From positions 1-24,349 of the forward strand of contig CABVBR010000018.1 in NCBI GenBank assembly GCA_902496645.1: 24,349 nt of DNA, read 5' to 3'. The position numbers and the translations under genes are program-made. The notes beneath the pieces were generated by a model. The model made no database searches. It had not been told where the DNA came from and worked only from the letters and a program-made list of their open reading frames with translations. The DNA comes from an uncultured Collinsella sp. (GTDB lineage: Bacteria > Actinomycetota > Coriobacteriia > Coriobacteriales > Coriobacteriaceae). Shown here piece after piece: positions 13,516 to 22,070 of this stretch (within the stretch, counting starts at the first letter, position 1; each line of letters begins with the position of its first letter).

Positions 13516-15060
13516 ATGAGGGACCTGGGAGACACAGCCGCATATTTGCGCCGGGGCATACGGGAGATTCTGTGCCTGGCGCTTTTCTTTTTTACGTTTT
13601 TGGCCGGCGAGTACTTCTTTGACGTACGCGTGGCCGAGTTTGTGCCAGCGAACGAGGTTGTTATCTACGAGAGCATCGTCGTCGGCGCGAGCGTGATTGG
13701 CTATTTTGTGCGTCCTCTCCTGTACTATCGTCGTCCCCAGACAATCGATGCAACGAGCGATATGACGGGCGTGCTGCTGGTGTCGGCATTGCTGCTGCTG
13801 ATTATGGCGGCGCAGTTTCAGGTCGTGATTGTGGGCGGTCTGGTGGCGTGCTGCGCCTTGGGCTACTGCGGATCGACCGCCCATGCCAATCTGGCGCGGC
13901 GTTTTGCGCAGACGCCTTGTCTGGCACGTGCCGTGGCGGTTTCTTATGCTGCGGGCATTTTGGTGCAGGTGCTCAACCATATGGTGATGCCTGCGGGCAT
14001 TCCTCAACAGTTTGTTCTGGTCGCCTGTGCGATTGCGCTGGTTGGGCTGCTTCACGGTACCCGCCGAGCTAAATTGCGTGATGAGTCTGCGCCCGAGTTC
14101 GAAGCCGAGATTGCCGAGCTATCGGTCGATGCGTCGGAGCATGGCGCCAAGTGGCGCGATAATCCTGAGGCAAAGGCGGCCTTCCAAGGTGCCGTAGTGC
14201 GCTTGACGGTGGCGACCGCCTGTCTTACCGGCGTATTCGCGGCTCTCAACGCCGGTCTTACGACCTCGCATGCCGCCGGCGCCATCGATCTGGGTGACTG
14301 GCCGCGCTTGCTGCTGGTCGTGAGTGCACTTGCCGCTGGCGCCCTGTATGACCTGCGCGGACGCTCGTATATGAATATCATCATGACGTGCGCCGCCATG
14401 TTGTCCACGCTCTCGTTCTTCGTGCTTATCACCGATGGCAACGGGGGCAATGCGCTCGCCGCCACGATTATCTTTTACCTGGGTACGGGCTTTTTCGTGG
14501 TGTTCTTCACCGCGAAGTTCGCCGCGATTTCGATGTATGCGCGCTGGTCGTATTTGTGGCCGTGCATGGGCCGCGTCATCAACAACATTTGCTCAATGCT
14601 TGTGACGGCGCCGGCGGTGGCGATCATCTCGAGCCAAAACGTGCTAATGGCGGTGGGTGTCGTACTCGTGCTGTTTGTCGGCATTGCGATTTCGCTGCTG
14701 GGACAGTTTGGACAAGGCGTTGAGGACGAAGCGGATCACAGAGGCCTGGCGTTTGCCACCGACGATCTTGGCGTGAGCCGTGCACCCGATCAGACCGACG
14801 CGGTGCCCCTGGAGACGCCGGAGCTTTCGTTTGACGATCGACTCGACGGCTTTGTAGCCGCCTTTGGACTTACGAAGCGCGAGCGCGATGTGCTGGAGGC
14901 GTTGGTCGTTTCGGACGACAGCGTGCAGGACGTGGCGGCGGCGCTCTTCCTTTCGCGTTCTACGCTCTACCGCCACATCGCCTCGATCAACAAAAAGACC
15001 GGTGCCGCCTCGCGCGTAGCCCTCATCAACTTTTTCTGGTCCTGGACGCCCCAAGACTAG
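13516..15060 (+). CDS. Membrane-anchored LuxR-family transcriptional regulator
   Basis: A 514-residue protein. Residues about 15-395 contain 10-12 hydrophobic helices resembling a transporter-like sensor, with a soluble loop at about 183-222. A C-terminal LuxR-type helix-turn-helix occupies about 448-510: FGLTKRERDVLEALV followed by VQDVAAALFLSRSTLYRHIASINKKTGA. This architecture, many membrane helices with a C-terminal LuxR HTH, is abundant in Coriobacteriia. By domain logic it senses something at the membrane and binds DNA. I start at 13516 because GGGTGGGGG lies just upstream; the frame is open from 13480. It sits alone between repeat elements, with a terminator hairpin right after it. Its targets are unknown; the adjacent envelope block or DUF4038 gene are candidates only by proximity. 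Confidence 0.88.
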   Translation: MRDLGDTAAYLRRGIREILCLALFFFTFLAGEYFFDVRVAEFVPANEVVIYESIVVGASVIGYFVRPLLYYRRPQTIDATSDMTGVLLVSALLLLIMAAQFQVVIVGGLVACCALGYCGSTAHANLARRFAQTPCLARAVAVSYAAGILVQVLNHMVMPAGIPQQFVLVACAIALVGLLHGTRRAKLRDESAPEFEAEIAELSVDASEHGAKWRDNPEAKAAFQGAVVRLTVATACLTGVFAALNAGLTTSHAAGAIDLGDWPRLLLVVSALAAGALYDLRGRSYMNIIMTCAAMLSTLSFFVLITDGNGGNALAATIIFYLGTGFFVVFFTAKFAAISMYARWSYLWPCMGRVINNICSMLVTAPAVAIISSQNVLMAVGVVLVLFVGIAISLLGQFGQGVEDEADHRGLAFATDDLGVSRAPDQTDAVPLETPELSFDDRLDGFVAAFGLTKRERDVLEALVVSDDSVQDVAAALFLSRSTLYRHIASINKKTGAASRVALINFFWSWTPQD

Positions 15061-15062
15061 CC

Positions 15063-15103
15063 AACCACCACAAAGGGGACAGGCACCTTTGTGGTGGTTT
15101 TTT
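15063..15103 (+). terminator. GGGGAC hairpin acting as terminator (family C, copy 1)
   Basis: AACCACCACAAAGG (15063-15076) and CCTTTGTGGTGGTT (15086-15099) form a perfect 14-bp stem with loop GGACAGGCA, followed by six T. The same sequence recurs at 18798-18838 and 21716-21754. Confidence 0.85.
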
Positions 15104-15205
15104 ACCTGCGAAAATGTAAATATGAGACATTTGTCACCTGCCGTTTTGGCGCTCAAAGGCATATGAATGTGATGTTGAGCGAAGCAGAACGGAAGGGGTG
15201 CACCT

Positions 15206-15658
15206 ATGGCGTCTCGGGGTTGCGCGTCTAATAAAATTGCGGGCGCGCTTATCGCCGTGGTTGTTGTTGCCGCGGCGGTGACACTCATGCGAGCTTACGG
15301 CGCCGGCGCCCATGGCGCTCAGGGAAAGACTGCCGCACAAGCATCGCTCAATGATTGTGCCGCCGCTCCGGTGGCGGTCAAGCTTATCGAGGACGGAGAG
15401 GCACGGACGGTCTACGAGACCGACGATGCCGAGCTGGTCGCATCGACCTTTGCCGCGCTCGACGGCTGCATCGTGGGAGATGAGGTGGATGAGCGGATGA
15501 GCGACGCCGGTTGCACGCTCGTTTTTGTCTACGCGGACGGCTCGGAGCGATCGGTGGAGCTCGAGGGCAAGAATATCGTGCTCGACAAGACGGCATATCG
15601 CCTCGACGGTGCCGACGAACTGTGGCGACAGCTTGCCGCCATCAAGAAAAGCCAATGA
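15206..15658 (+). CDS. Small membrane-anchored protein of unknown function
   Basis: A 150-residue protein with an N-terminal positively charged patch and one hydrophobic segment (about 9-31, IAGALIAVVVVAAAVTL). The rest is a soluble domain, probably outside the membrane. Features include DGEARTVYETDDAELVASTF and, near the end, DKTAYRLDGADELWRQL. This pattern recalls small beta-rich domains seen in predicted lipoproteins of Actinobacteria, but I do not recognise a named family. GGAAGGGG precedes the ATG. It stops 17 bp before the zinc-ribbon gene at 15676, so the two are probably co-transcribed. Confidence 0.75.
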   Translation: MASRGCASNKIAGALIAVVVVAAAVTLMRAYGAGAHGAQGKTAAQASLNDCAAAPVAVKLIEDGEARTVYETDDAELVASTFAALDGCIVGDEVDERMSDAGCTLVFVYADGSERSVELEGKNIVLDKTAYRLDGADELWRQLAAIKKSQ

Positions 15659-15675
15659 AATGAGGGATGTACGGG

Positions 15676-17238
15676 ATGAGTGACTTGAGATTCTGCCCGG
15701 CATGCGGGGCGCAACTGCCTCGGGTTGCCGGTGTGCCGGTGCGGTTTTGCCCGGGTTGCGGCGTCCGGCTCGAGGGCGTTGCATGCGGCCCGGATGCCAC
15801 GGGGTCTGTGAATGATGCGGCTGACGATGATGGCGCGGGTGAAGGTTGCGAGCCGAGCGTGGCCGTGCCGGCAGATGCGCCAACGCGGAGTGTCGAGGCC
15901 GCGTCACCGTCTGGCAGCACAGTCTCGGCGGACGCTCCTCGCGCTGGCGAACTTGAGCTCCATACCGCATGCGATGTTTCTGGCGGTCAGGCACTCGCGC
16001 AGGTGGCATTGCCGCGGGATTGGCGTATCGAAGAGGCACATCTTGAGCGTAGCGGTAGCTTCGACTGCCCGATTTCGGTTGGCGTGACGGCGGCGGGCCC
16101 CGCGGGCGAGCGCATTGTGTACCGCTCCGAGCTCTGTTACGTGAACGCGGGCGCCGTTGCCAAGCGTATTCCCACGCAAACCGAGCGCAAGGCGTTTATG
16201 CACGTGGAGGCAGCTTGCGACGAGCTGGCCCAGGCCTGTGCGGCACAGCTGGGCGCGCGGGCGGAGGTTGTGGCCGAGCAGCCGTACCCATCAAGCGCGG
16301 CGGTCGATATCGAGCACGAGCGTGCCCGCGTCAAGCGCGAGGCGGCAAACGACTTTGCGATTCAGGGCTTTTCGATGGAACCGAGCGATGTGATCTATGA
16401 GTGTGGCATGCGTAGATATCGGCTTGCGGGCGCTCCAGTGCCCACCGAGCTTGCGGTGGCTGCCAAAGTCGAGGGCTATGTGGCCTCGATTGGCGGAATC
16501 GCGGGCTCTATGGGTAAAGGCATTGCCGCCGGAGCCGAGGCGCTGCTGGGCGCGGGCCTTTCGAGCGGGCTCATCGGCGGCGTTCTGGGCAAGCGCCTGC
16601 GCGAGCGCCAGGCGGCTGCGGCGGCGGGGCAGGGTGTCGCGCAGGAGCAGGCCTCGGATCGGGGCGATTGCCCAGACGAGGCGCCGTTCAAGCTGGGCGC
16701 CGCCGACCTGTTGCAGTGGCGTATCAGGGACAGCTTCTGCTTGGTTGCGCCAGAGGGCCGTCTGGACGAGGCGGCCTCTACGGCGCTCGCCTCAATGGCA
16801 TCGACCCTGCGGCTCAACCCGGAGCTTGCGCGCGAGGCATGCGCTCAAAAGCAGCAGATGGTGCTTGAGCAGCGCCAGCGCACGCAGATGAACATTGCTC
16901 AGCAGCAACAGCAGTTTGCAGCCTGGCAGCAGATGCATGCTTCGCAGCAGGCGGCGTTCGACAGTTACCAACAGGCATGGTTCGACCGCAGCGATCGTCA
17001 GCACGCCGCGAACATGGCCGCCAGCGCAGCCAATTTCTCCAGCGCGGGTGTGGGAACGGGCGCGGCCTCGTATTCCGATGCCATTCGCGGAGTCAACCAT
17101 TACACCAGGCCCGATGGCACCGATGTCGAGGTTTCGGTGATGGCAGACCAGGCTTGGGTGAACGGCTCGGGCGATGTGATCGGCACACGCGATGGCTTTG
17201 AGCCCGGTTTTGGCTGGACGGAACTGCCTCGTCAATAG
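15676..17238 (+). CDS. Zinc-ribbon protein with glycine-rich and Gln-rich segments
   Basis: A 520-residue protein of mosaic build. Residues 7-28 are a zinc ribbon (CPAC at 7-10, CPGC at 25-28). Residues about 38-90 are a low-complexity acidic/Ala/Ser linker. A folded domain follows (about 93-265). Next comes a Gly/Ala-rich, possibly membrane-associating segment (about 272-305, GGIAGSMGKGIAAGAEALLG). Residues about 385-440 are a Gln-rich probable coiled coil, and the tail (about 470-518) has the aromatic motif YTRPDGTDVEV followed by AWVNGSGDVIGT. The start at 15676 is preferred over 15667 because GAGGG lies nine bases before it. The function is not recognised. It is in a block with one membrane protein and two lipoproteins. 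Confidence 0.78.
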   Translation: MSDLRFCPACGAQLPRVAGVPVRFCPGCGVRLEGVACGPDATGSVNDAADDDGAGEGCEPSVAVPADAPTRSVEAASPSGSTVSADAPRAGELELHTACDVSGGQALAQVALPRDWRIEEAHLERSGSFDCPISVGVTAAGPAGERIVYRSELCYVNAGAVAKRIPTQTERKAFMHVEAACDELAQACAAQLGARAEVVAEQPYPSSAAVDIEHERARVKREAANDFAIQGFSMEPSDVIYECGMRRYRLAGAPVPTELAVAAKVEGYVASIGGIAGSMGKGIAAGAEALLGAGLSSGLIGGVLGKRLRERQAAAAAGQGVAQEQASDRGDCPDEAPFKLGAADLLQWRIRDSFCLVAPEGRLDEAASTALASMASTLRLNPELAREACAQKQQMVLEQRQRTQMNIAQQQQQFAAWQQMHASQQAAFDSYQQAWFDRSDRQHAANMAASAANFSSAGVGTGAASYSDAIRGVNHYTRPDGTDVEVSVMADQAWVNGSGDVIGTRDGFEPGFGWTELPRQ

Positions 17239-17313
17239 CGTGAGCGGGCTATGTCTGAACCGATGCCGGGCGTGTTTCTCGGCATTGTGATAAAGAACGG
17301 GAAAGGAACAACG

Positions 17314-18069
17314 ATGAGGGAGACGGTTATTTCGCGCACGGCGTTTGTCGCGGCGGCGGGAACGGCGCTGCTGACGCTTGCGGGGTGCGGCGGACAGCAG
17401 GCGCAGGACACGACGGGCTTTAACGATGATCGCCCGGTAAAGGACAAGATGGACGCGGGCTCGTCATCGGGCGATTCCGGCGATGCGGGCGGCGGCGCGG
17501 ATACGGACGGCAGCTCGACGGATGCGTTCGATACGTGGTCGGACGACTGCTGGGATGCGCATCGCAACATCAGCATCGCGGCGTTGCTCGAGCTTAAGGG
17601 CTGGCAGTTGCAGGAATTTGCTTCGCAACAGGGCTATATCTGGCAAGATGCGCTCGAGATGTACGAGAACGAGGCAGGCCGCGTACTCAGCGTCTGCAAT
17701 ATCAGCAAGGACGGCGCAACCGAATGGCTCGGCGAGGACGAAATCGGAAAGCTCGACAAGGGCGGCACCGGGAGCACCGTGATGTTTACGTTGCAACTTG
17801 CGGGCTATTCGAGCTGCGAGGATGTTATCGCGGGCTTTTCGGTGCCGGTTGAGGATCGGGCACAGATCACCTCGGGCTCGTGGATCGCGTGCGTTTACGG
17901 TTCCAACATGGCGCGTCACGTTGCCATGGTGAGCCCGATGGAAAACGGCGACTATCGCCTGGACCTCATTACCGAGGAGGCTATCAAGACCGGTACGTTT
18001 ACCCAGGGCGGCGGTGCCCCCACGATTGACGAATTTTGGCAGGAGAAGACCGGGCGCGCACTCGGCTAA
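17314..18069 (+). CDS. Predicted lipoprotein, paralogue 1
   Basis: A 251-residue protein with a lipoprotein signal: positively charged start, SRTAFVAAAGTALLTLAGC, lipobox Cys at residue 25. A low-complexity Asp/Gly/Ser spacer (about 40-70) follows, then a C-terminal domain of about 175 residues. That domain shares landmarks with the next gene: LLELKGW then a YIWQD segment, LQLAGY about mid-domain, and a final EEAIKTG with TIDEFW. Anchoring to the outer face of the membrane is inferred from the lipobox. Only one arginine is present, so Tat export is doubtful. The frame is open from 17251, but GAAAGGA sits seven bases before the ATG at 17314. The gene is 75 bp after the zinc-ribbon gene. Function unknown. 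Confidence 0.8.
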   Translation: MRETVISRTAFVAAAGTALLTLAGCGGQQAQDTTGFNDDRPVKDKMDAGSSSGDSGDAGGGADTDGSSTDAFDTWSDDCWDAHRNISIAALLELKGWQLQEFASQQGYIWQDALEMYENEAGRVLSVCNISKDGATEWLGEDEIGKLDKGGTGSTVMFTLQLAGYSSCEDVIAGFSVPVEDRAQITSGSWIACVYGSNMARHVAMVSPMENGDYRLDLITEEAIKTGTFTQGGGAPTIDEFWQEKTGRALG

Positions 18070-18104
18070 GCGCGACGCGACCGACATCACAGCGAGGGAT
18101 GAAC

Positions 18105-18791
18105 ATGATGAACGAGATGACGATGAGCCGTGCGGCCTTTGTGGCGGGCGCGGGCGCGGCGGCTTGTGCACTGGCTGGCTGCTCGGGCGGATTGGGCGGC
18201 GCGGGCGGCGCCAAGAAAGCGAGCACGGCGGACGCCGCCTGCGTGGACGACAATGCCAACGTGACGGTCTATGCCGCCATCAACCTGGGTGGCGCCGATC
18301 TGGTACGCCTGCTCAAGCATCAAAACTATGAGTGGCAAGGCGAGAACGTGGGCTACGGCGCCGTCGATGACGCGGGATTTTTCGCCTTTACCTTTTCCAA
18401 GGTTTCGGACGATGTGGACGAACTTGCAAATAGCGCGATACCGCTTTCGGAGTCCGAGTACGAGGAGCTTGAACCGGGCGGCGGAGACGATAGCGTGGCG
18501 ATCTTGCTTTCGGTGGCCGGTTATACGACGGGCGACCGCGCGCTTGCCGGCGCAATTGGCGATGCAGCGATGGTGCAGGAGAAGTGTACGGTTGACGATT
18601 CCGCGTATTGGCTGGTCAGGGCACTCGACGGCAGCCGCTATGTGATTTCGTCCTACGACACCGAAGACGATGGCGACAGCGCTCATGACATCTATATCTA
18701 CAACGAGGCTTTTATTCGCACCGGCTACCTGAGCGGCGGCGACCAAATCGATATCGATGAGCTCTGGAGCCGCCTGGCCAACGCCTCATAG
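18105..18791 (+). CDS. Predicted lipoprotein, paralogue 2
   Basis: A 228-residue lipoprotein related to the preceding gene product. The signal region MSRAAFVAGAGAAACALAGC has a lipobox Cys. The C-terminal domain parallels paralogue 1: ADLVRLLKHQNYEWQ, ILLSVAGY, and an end FIRTGYLSGG then IDIDELW. Several ATGs lie together (18099, 18105, 18108); I choose 18105 because AGCGAGGG ends six bases before it. A longer open frame from 18036 overlaps the previous gene and is rejected. The gap to paralogue 1 is 35 bp, so a tandem duplication followed by divergence in one operon is likely. A family C hairpin terminates it. Function unknown. Confidence 0.8.
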   Translation: MMNEMTMSRAAFVAGAGAAACALAGCSGGLGGAGGAKKASTADAACVDDNANVTVYAAINLGGADLVRLLKHQNYEWQGENVGYGAVDDAGFFAFTFSKVSDDVDELANSAIPLSESEYEELEPGGGDDSVAILLSVAGYTTGDRALAGAIGDAAMVQEKCTVDDSAYWLVRALDGSRYVISSYDTEDDGDSAHDIYIYNEAFIRTGYLSGGDQIDIDELWSRLANAS

Positions 18792-18797
18792 CGCACC

Positions 18798-18838
18798 AAA
18801 ACCACCACAAAGGGGACGGGCGCCTTTGTGGTGGTTTT
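18798..18838. terminator. GGGGAC hairpin as bidirectional terminator (family C, copy 2)
   Basis: A 16-bp perfect stem, AAAACCACCACAAAGG (18798-18813) with its complement at 18823-18838, and loop GGACGGGCG. It lies between convergent genes and has A and T runs on each side, so it can terminate both transcripts. Confidence 0.85.
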
Positions 18839-18863
18839 CGGGTTGCGCGCCGCAATCCAGGCG

Positions 18864-21632
18864 CTACAGCAGCTCGCCGTGGCGGGCGATGTAGCGGCGC
18901 TTGGCCAGCTGGGTCAGCGCAATATAGGCAGCGACAATACCGATGAGCAGCGCAAAGAAGCTTGTCGGCAGCGGCATGAGGCCCAGCGCATCGGCGATGG
19001 GGCTTGCCGGCAGCCAGGTGACGAGCGCCAGGCCCAGCACGGTGAGTACGCACAACGCGGGCGCGGCGTGGTCGCGCGGGCTCGGCAGGCGCGGGGAGCG
19101 TAGCATGTGGATCACGAGCGTCTGCGACCACATGGACTCGACAAACCAGCCACTCTGGAAGACCGCCGCAAAGGTTGCCATGCCGGCAACATTGCCCGCA
19201 GCGGCAAGCTCGGCCCAGCTCGCGCCCAGGGCGGCGGGGCACACCGCAAAGAAGAGCGCGGCAAAGGTCGCGATGTCAAACAGCGAGCTCACGGGGCCCA
19301 GTTCGAGCATAAAGTCCTTGATGGACGCGGCGTCCCAGGCGCGCGGGCGGGCGGTCCAGGCATCGTCGACGGTGTCCCACGGCAGCGCGATGCACACGAT
19401 CTCGTAGACCAGCGACAGCAATACCAGCTGCAGGGCGCTCATGGGCAAAAACGGCAGGAACAGGCTCGCGACGGTCACGGACAGCACGTTGCCAAAGTTG
19501 GAGCTCACCGTGGTCTTGAGGTACTTGAGCAGGTTGCCGTAGGTGCGACGACCTTCGATGATGCCGCGCTCGAGTACGCCCAGGTCCTTCTGGAGCAAGA
19601 TGATGTCGGCGGATTCCTTGGCGATGTCGACGGCCGAATCGACGGAGATGCCGCAGTCACTCGCACGCATGGCGGCGGCGTCGTTGATGCCATCGCCCAT
19701 AAAGCCCACGGTATGGCCGAGCAGCTCGCGCATGACGCGCACCAGGCGTGCCTTCTGCAGCGGCGAGAGCTTGGCAAAGAGATGGGTCTGCTCGGCACGC
19801 TCCGCCAGCTCGGCGTCATCGAGCGCATCGATCTCGGAGCCCAGCAAGACGTTGCTCGCGTCGATGCCGATCTGCTCGCAGACGGTGGCGGCGACGCGGT
19901 CGTTGTCGCCGGTCAGGACTTTTACCGCCACGCCCTTGGCCTCGAGAGTGGCGACGGCGCCCGCCGCGCTCGCTTTGGGCGGATCGAGGAAGGCCAAAAA
20001 GCCCATCAGCACCATGTCGCACTCGTCGGCGATGCCAAACTCGCCCACGGTGCGCGGGTTGGTCTTCTGCGCCACGGCGATCACGCGCAGGCCCTCGGCA
20101 TTGAGTCCTGCCACCTGCTGGCGAATCTGGGCGAGCTTTTCGTCGGTAAGCGGCTGGGCGGTGCCGTCCACCTCGACGTAGGAGCAGATCTCGAGCATTT
20201 CCTCGGCAGCTCCCTTGGTGACCATCTGGGTCTTGCCCTGAGCGTCGGCGACAACCACGCTCAGGCGACGGCGCGAGAAGTCGAAGGGCACCTCGTCGAC
20301 CTTGGTATAACGGTCGCGCAAGCTCTGGCCCAGCATGGAATCGGGCACGACGGTCGAGGGCGTCACATCGGCACGGTCGATTACGGCCAAGTCGATGAGG
20401 TTCTTGAGGCCAGTCTGGAAGAAGCTGTTCAAGAACGCGTGGCGCAGCACGCGAGTGTCCTCGTTGCCGTCGGTGTTGAGGTAGCGCTCGAGCACAATGC
20501 GGTCTTCGGTGAGGGTGCCGGTCTTGTCGCAGCACAGTACGTCCATGGCGCCGAGGTTTTGGATCGCGGGCAGCTCCTTGACGATGACCTGGCGGCGGGC
20601 GAGGTCCTTGGCGCCCTGCGACAGGCTCGTGGTCACGATGACGGGAAGCATCTGCGGCGTGATGCCCACGGCCACACTCGTGGCGAACAGCAGCGCGTCG
20701 ATGACGTTGCCCTTGGTGGCGGCGTTGATGGCAAAGACGGCCGGCGCCATGACGAGCATCAGACGCACCAGAAGCATCGAGACGCTCGAGACGCCGCGGT
20801 CAAACGCGCTCTTCTCGCCGCGCCCGTTGAGCATCTTGGCGATGCCGCCCAGGTAGGTGTCCGAACCGGTGGCCACGACAAGCGCCATGGCGGTGCCGTT
20901 TTGCACGGAGGTGCCGGTAAAGACGATGTTCTTGCAGGCGGAGAGCGGCAGCGTGGAGCCGTCAGCGCCCTCGACGACGGTGGCGGCCATGGTTTTCTCG
21001 ACGGCCTCGCTCTCGCCGGTGAGGGCGGACTCGATCACAAACAGGTCGCGTGCGGTAATGATGCGGGCATCGGCCGGCACCATGTCGCCGGCGGAGAGGC
21101 GGATCACGTCGCCGGGGACGAGCTCATCGAAGGGGATCTCGATGCGCTCGCCGTCGCGCAGGGCGGTGCAGGTGTTGGAGACCAGATCCTTGAGGGCCTC
21201 GGCCGCATTGCCGCTGCGGGCTTCCTGGATAAACTTCATGCCGCCCGATACCAGCAGCATGATGCCGATGACGATGACCGTGGAGGGGTCGCGCTGCGGT
21301 TCGGGCACGGCGAGCACGTCGATGTAGAGCGAGACCAGCGCGAGCGCGGCGAGGATGCCGGCGAAGGGGTCGATGAAGGCGTCGGCGATGCGGCGGGCGA
21401 GTGTCTTGGTCGGCGCCTCGATGGTGTTGGGACCGGCGGCGTCCAGGCGCTCGGCGGCCTGGTTGGCGGTGAGGCCGTCCGCTGTGGCGTCGAGCAGCAC
21501 GAGGGCGTCCTCGGCGCTATGGGTGGCGGCGAACATGGTGTTCTTGACAAGGCCGGTGTGAGCGGCAGGGCGCGCTGTGCGGCGGCGCTTGGAGATGACT
21601 TCGAGTACCGTGGCGGTTTTGAGCATCAGCAT
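18864..21632 (-). CDS. mgtA: Magnesium-translocating P-type ATPase (MgtA/MgtB type)
   Basis: A 922-residue P-type ATPase, the normal length for type IIIB magnesium importers. It has the actuator motif TGES (205-208) and the membrane motif GITPQMLPVIV (323-333), characteristic of MgtA/MgtB rather than calcium pumps. It also has the phosphorylation site DKTGT with Asp369, the nucleotide-binding KGA (473-475), TGDN (574-577) and GDGIND (646-651). About ten membrane segments are present, six after the nucleotide domain. It brings Mg2+ into the cell using ATP. I start at 21632 because AAGGAGG lies just upstream; the frame extends to a TTG at 21683 with no ribosome site. It converges with the lipoprotein block and diverges from pyrE. 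A long leader upstream may regulate it. Confidence 0.94.
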   Translation of the reverse strand: MLMLKTATVLEVISKRRRTARPAAHTGLVKNTMFAATHSAEDALVLLDATADGLTANQAAERLDAAGPNTIEAPTKTLARRIADAFIDPFAGILAALALVSLYIDVLAVPEPQRDPSTVIVIGIMLLVSGGMKFIQEARSGNAAEALKDLVSNTCTALRDGERIEIPFDELVPGDVIRLSAGDMVPADARIITARDLFVIESALTGESEAVEKTMAATVVEGADGSTLPLSACKNIVFTGTSVQNGTAMALVVATGSDTYLGGIAKMLNGRGEKSAFDRGVSSVSMLLVRLMLVMAPAVFAINAATKGNVIDALLFATSVAVGITPQMLPVIVTTSLSQGAKDLARRQVIVKELPAIQNLGAMDVLCCDKTGTLTEDRIVLERYLNTDGNEDTRVLRHAFLNSFFQTGLKNLIDLAVIDRADVTPSTVVPDSMLGQSLRDRYTKVDEVPFDFSRRRLSVVVADAQGKTQMVTKGAAEEMLEICSYVEVDGTAQPLTDEKLAQIRQQVAGLNAEGLRVIAVAQKTNPRTVGEFGIADECDMVLMGFLAFLDPPKASAAGAVATLEAKGVAVKVLTGDNDRVAATVCEQIGIDASNVLLGSEIDALDDAELAERAEQTHLFAKLSPLQKARLVRVMRELLGHTVGFMGDGINDAAAMRASDCGISVDSAVDIAKESADIILLQKDLGVLERGIIEGRRTYGNLLKYLKTTVSSNFGNVLSVTVASLFLPFLPMSALQLVLLSLVYEIVCIALPWDTVDDAWTARPRAWDAASIKDFMLELGPVSSLFDIATFAALFFAVCPAALGASWAELAAAGNVAGMATFAAVFQSGWFVESMWSQTLVIHMLRSPRLPSPRDHAAPALCVLTVLGLALVTWLPASPIADALGLMPLPTSFFALLIGIVAAYIALTQLAKRRYIARHGELL

Positions 21633-21715
21633 AGGGTCCTCCTTGCTAAAGGGAGTTAGCGTACGTGTCGTATTGAATTGCAAAAAACCTAGATGCCGCT
21701 CACGTCATGCTCGCG

Positions 21716-21754
21716 AACCACCACAAAGGGGACAGGCACCTTTGTGGTGGTTTT
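21716..21754. repeat. GGGGAC hairpin repeat (family C, copy 3)
   Basis: The same 14-bp stem and loop GGACAGGCA as at 15063, here between mgtA and pyrE and followed by TTTT on the plus strand. On the minus strand it lies inside the inferred mgtA leader, between a candidate 23-aa ORF and the mgtA start, without a T-run. Confidence 0.8.
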
Positions 21755-21773
21755 GATGATCGGCTGTTGGCGC

Positions 21774-21845
21774 TTATGCGTGCGCGGAATCCTCGCGGCG
21801 TGCCGAGGGCGACATGCAAGTTTTTCGACTATGACTGCCTTCCAT
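21774..21845 (-). CDS. Candidate 23-aa leader peptide upstream of mgtA
   Basis: A minus-strand ORF of 24 codons (MEGSHSRKTC then MSPSARREDSAHA and TAA) with an ideal Shine-Dalgarno AAGGAGG six bases before its ATG. A consensus -35 TTGACA stands upstream at 21935-21940. It ends 141 bp before the mgtA start, with a hairpin between. In enteric bacteria mgtA is controlled through a translated leader (MgtL), so the arrangement is suggestive, but this peptide is not proline-rich like MgtL and no homology is recognised. Confidence 0.4.
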   Translation of the reverse strand: MEGSHSRKTCMSPSARREDSAHA

Positions 21846-21879
21846 GGCACACCTCCTTAAGGCCGGGCGCAGCGCGCTT

Positions 21880-21896
21880 CGGGTATCTCGTACCCG
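21880..21896 (-). promoter_or_regulatory. Small hairpin in the inferred mgtA leader
   Basis: CGGGTA and TACCCG (21880-21885, 21891-21896) form a 6-bp stem with a 5-base loop just downstream of the predicted minus-strand promoter. Its role, if any, is unknown. Confidence 0.3.
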
Positions 21897-21911
21897 TTTC
21901 AATCCGCCGGT

Positions 21912-21940
21912 ATTTTTGACGAGGGGGTTTGCCGTGTCAA
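21912..21940 (-). promoter_or_regulatory. Predicted promoter for mgtA leader
   Basis: On the minus strand TTGACA (21940-21935) is followed after exactly 17 bases by AAAAAT (21917-21912), a consensus -35 and a 4/6 match -10. It would give a leader of about 270 bases before mgtA. Confidence 0.5.
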
Positions 21941-22070
21941 CCCCATTGTTCGGAAAATCATCGCCCCTGACAAAGCCCTTACAGAGTGCCGTGGCTCCAA
22001 AGCGCGCCCGCATCGACGCCCTGCCTGCGCTAAACTGGAGGACACGTACGCGATTACGAGAGGAGCCCGC

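Noticed and set aside
19107..21659. 850-codon open frame opposite mgtA
   Set aside because: It is antisense to a complete P-type ATPase with all motifs. The His/Gly/Asp-rich translation is typical of a shadow frame in high-GC DNA.
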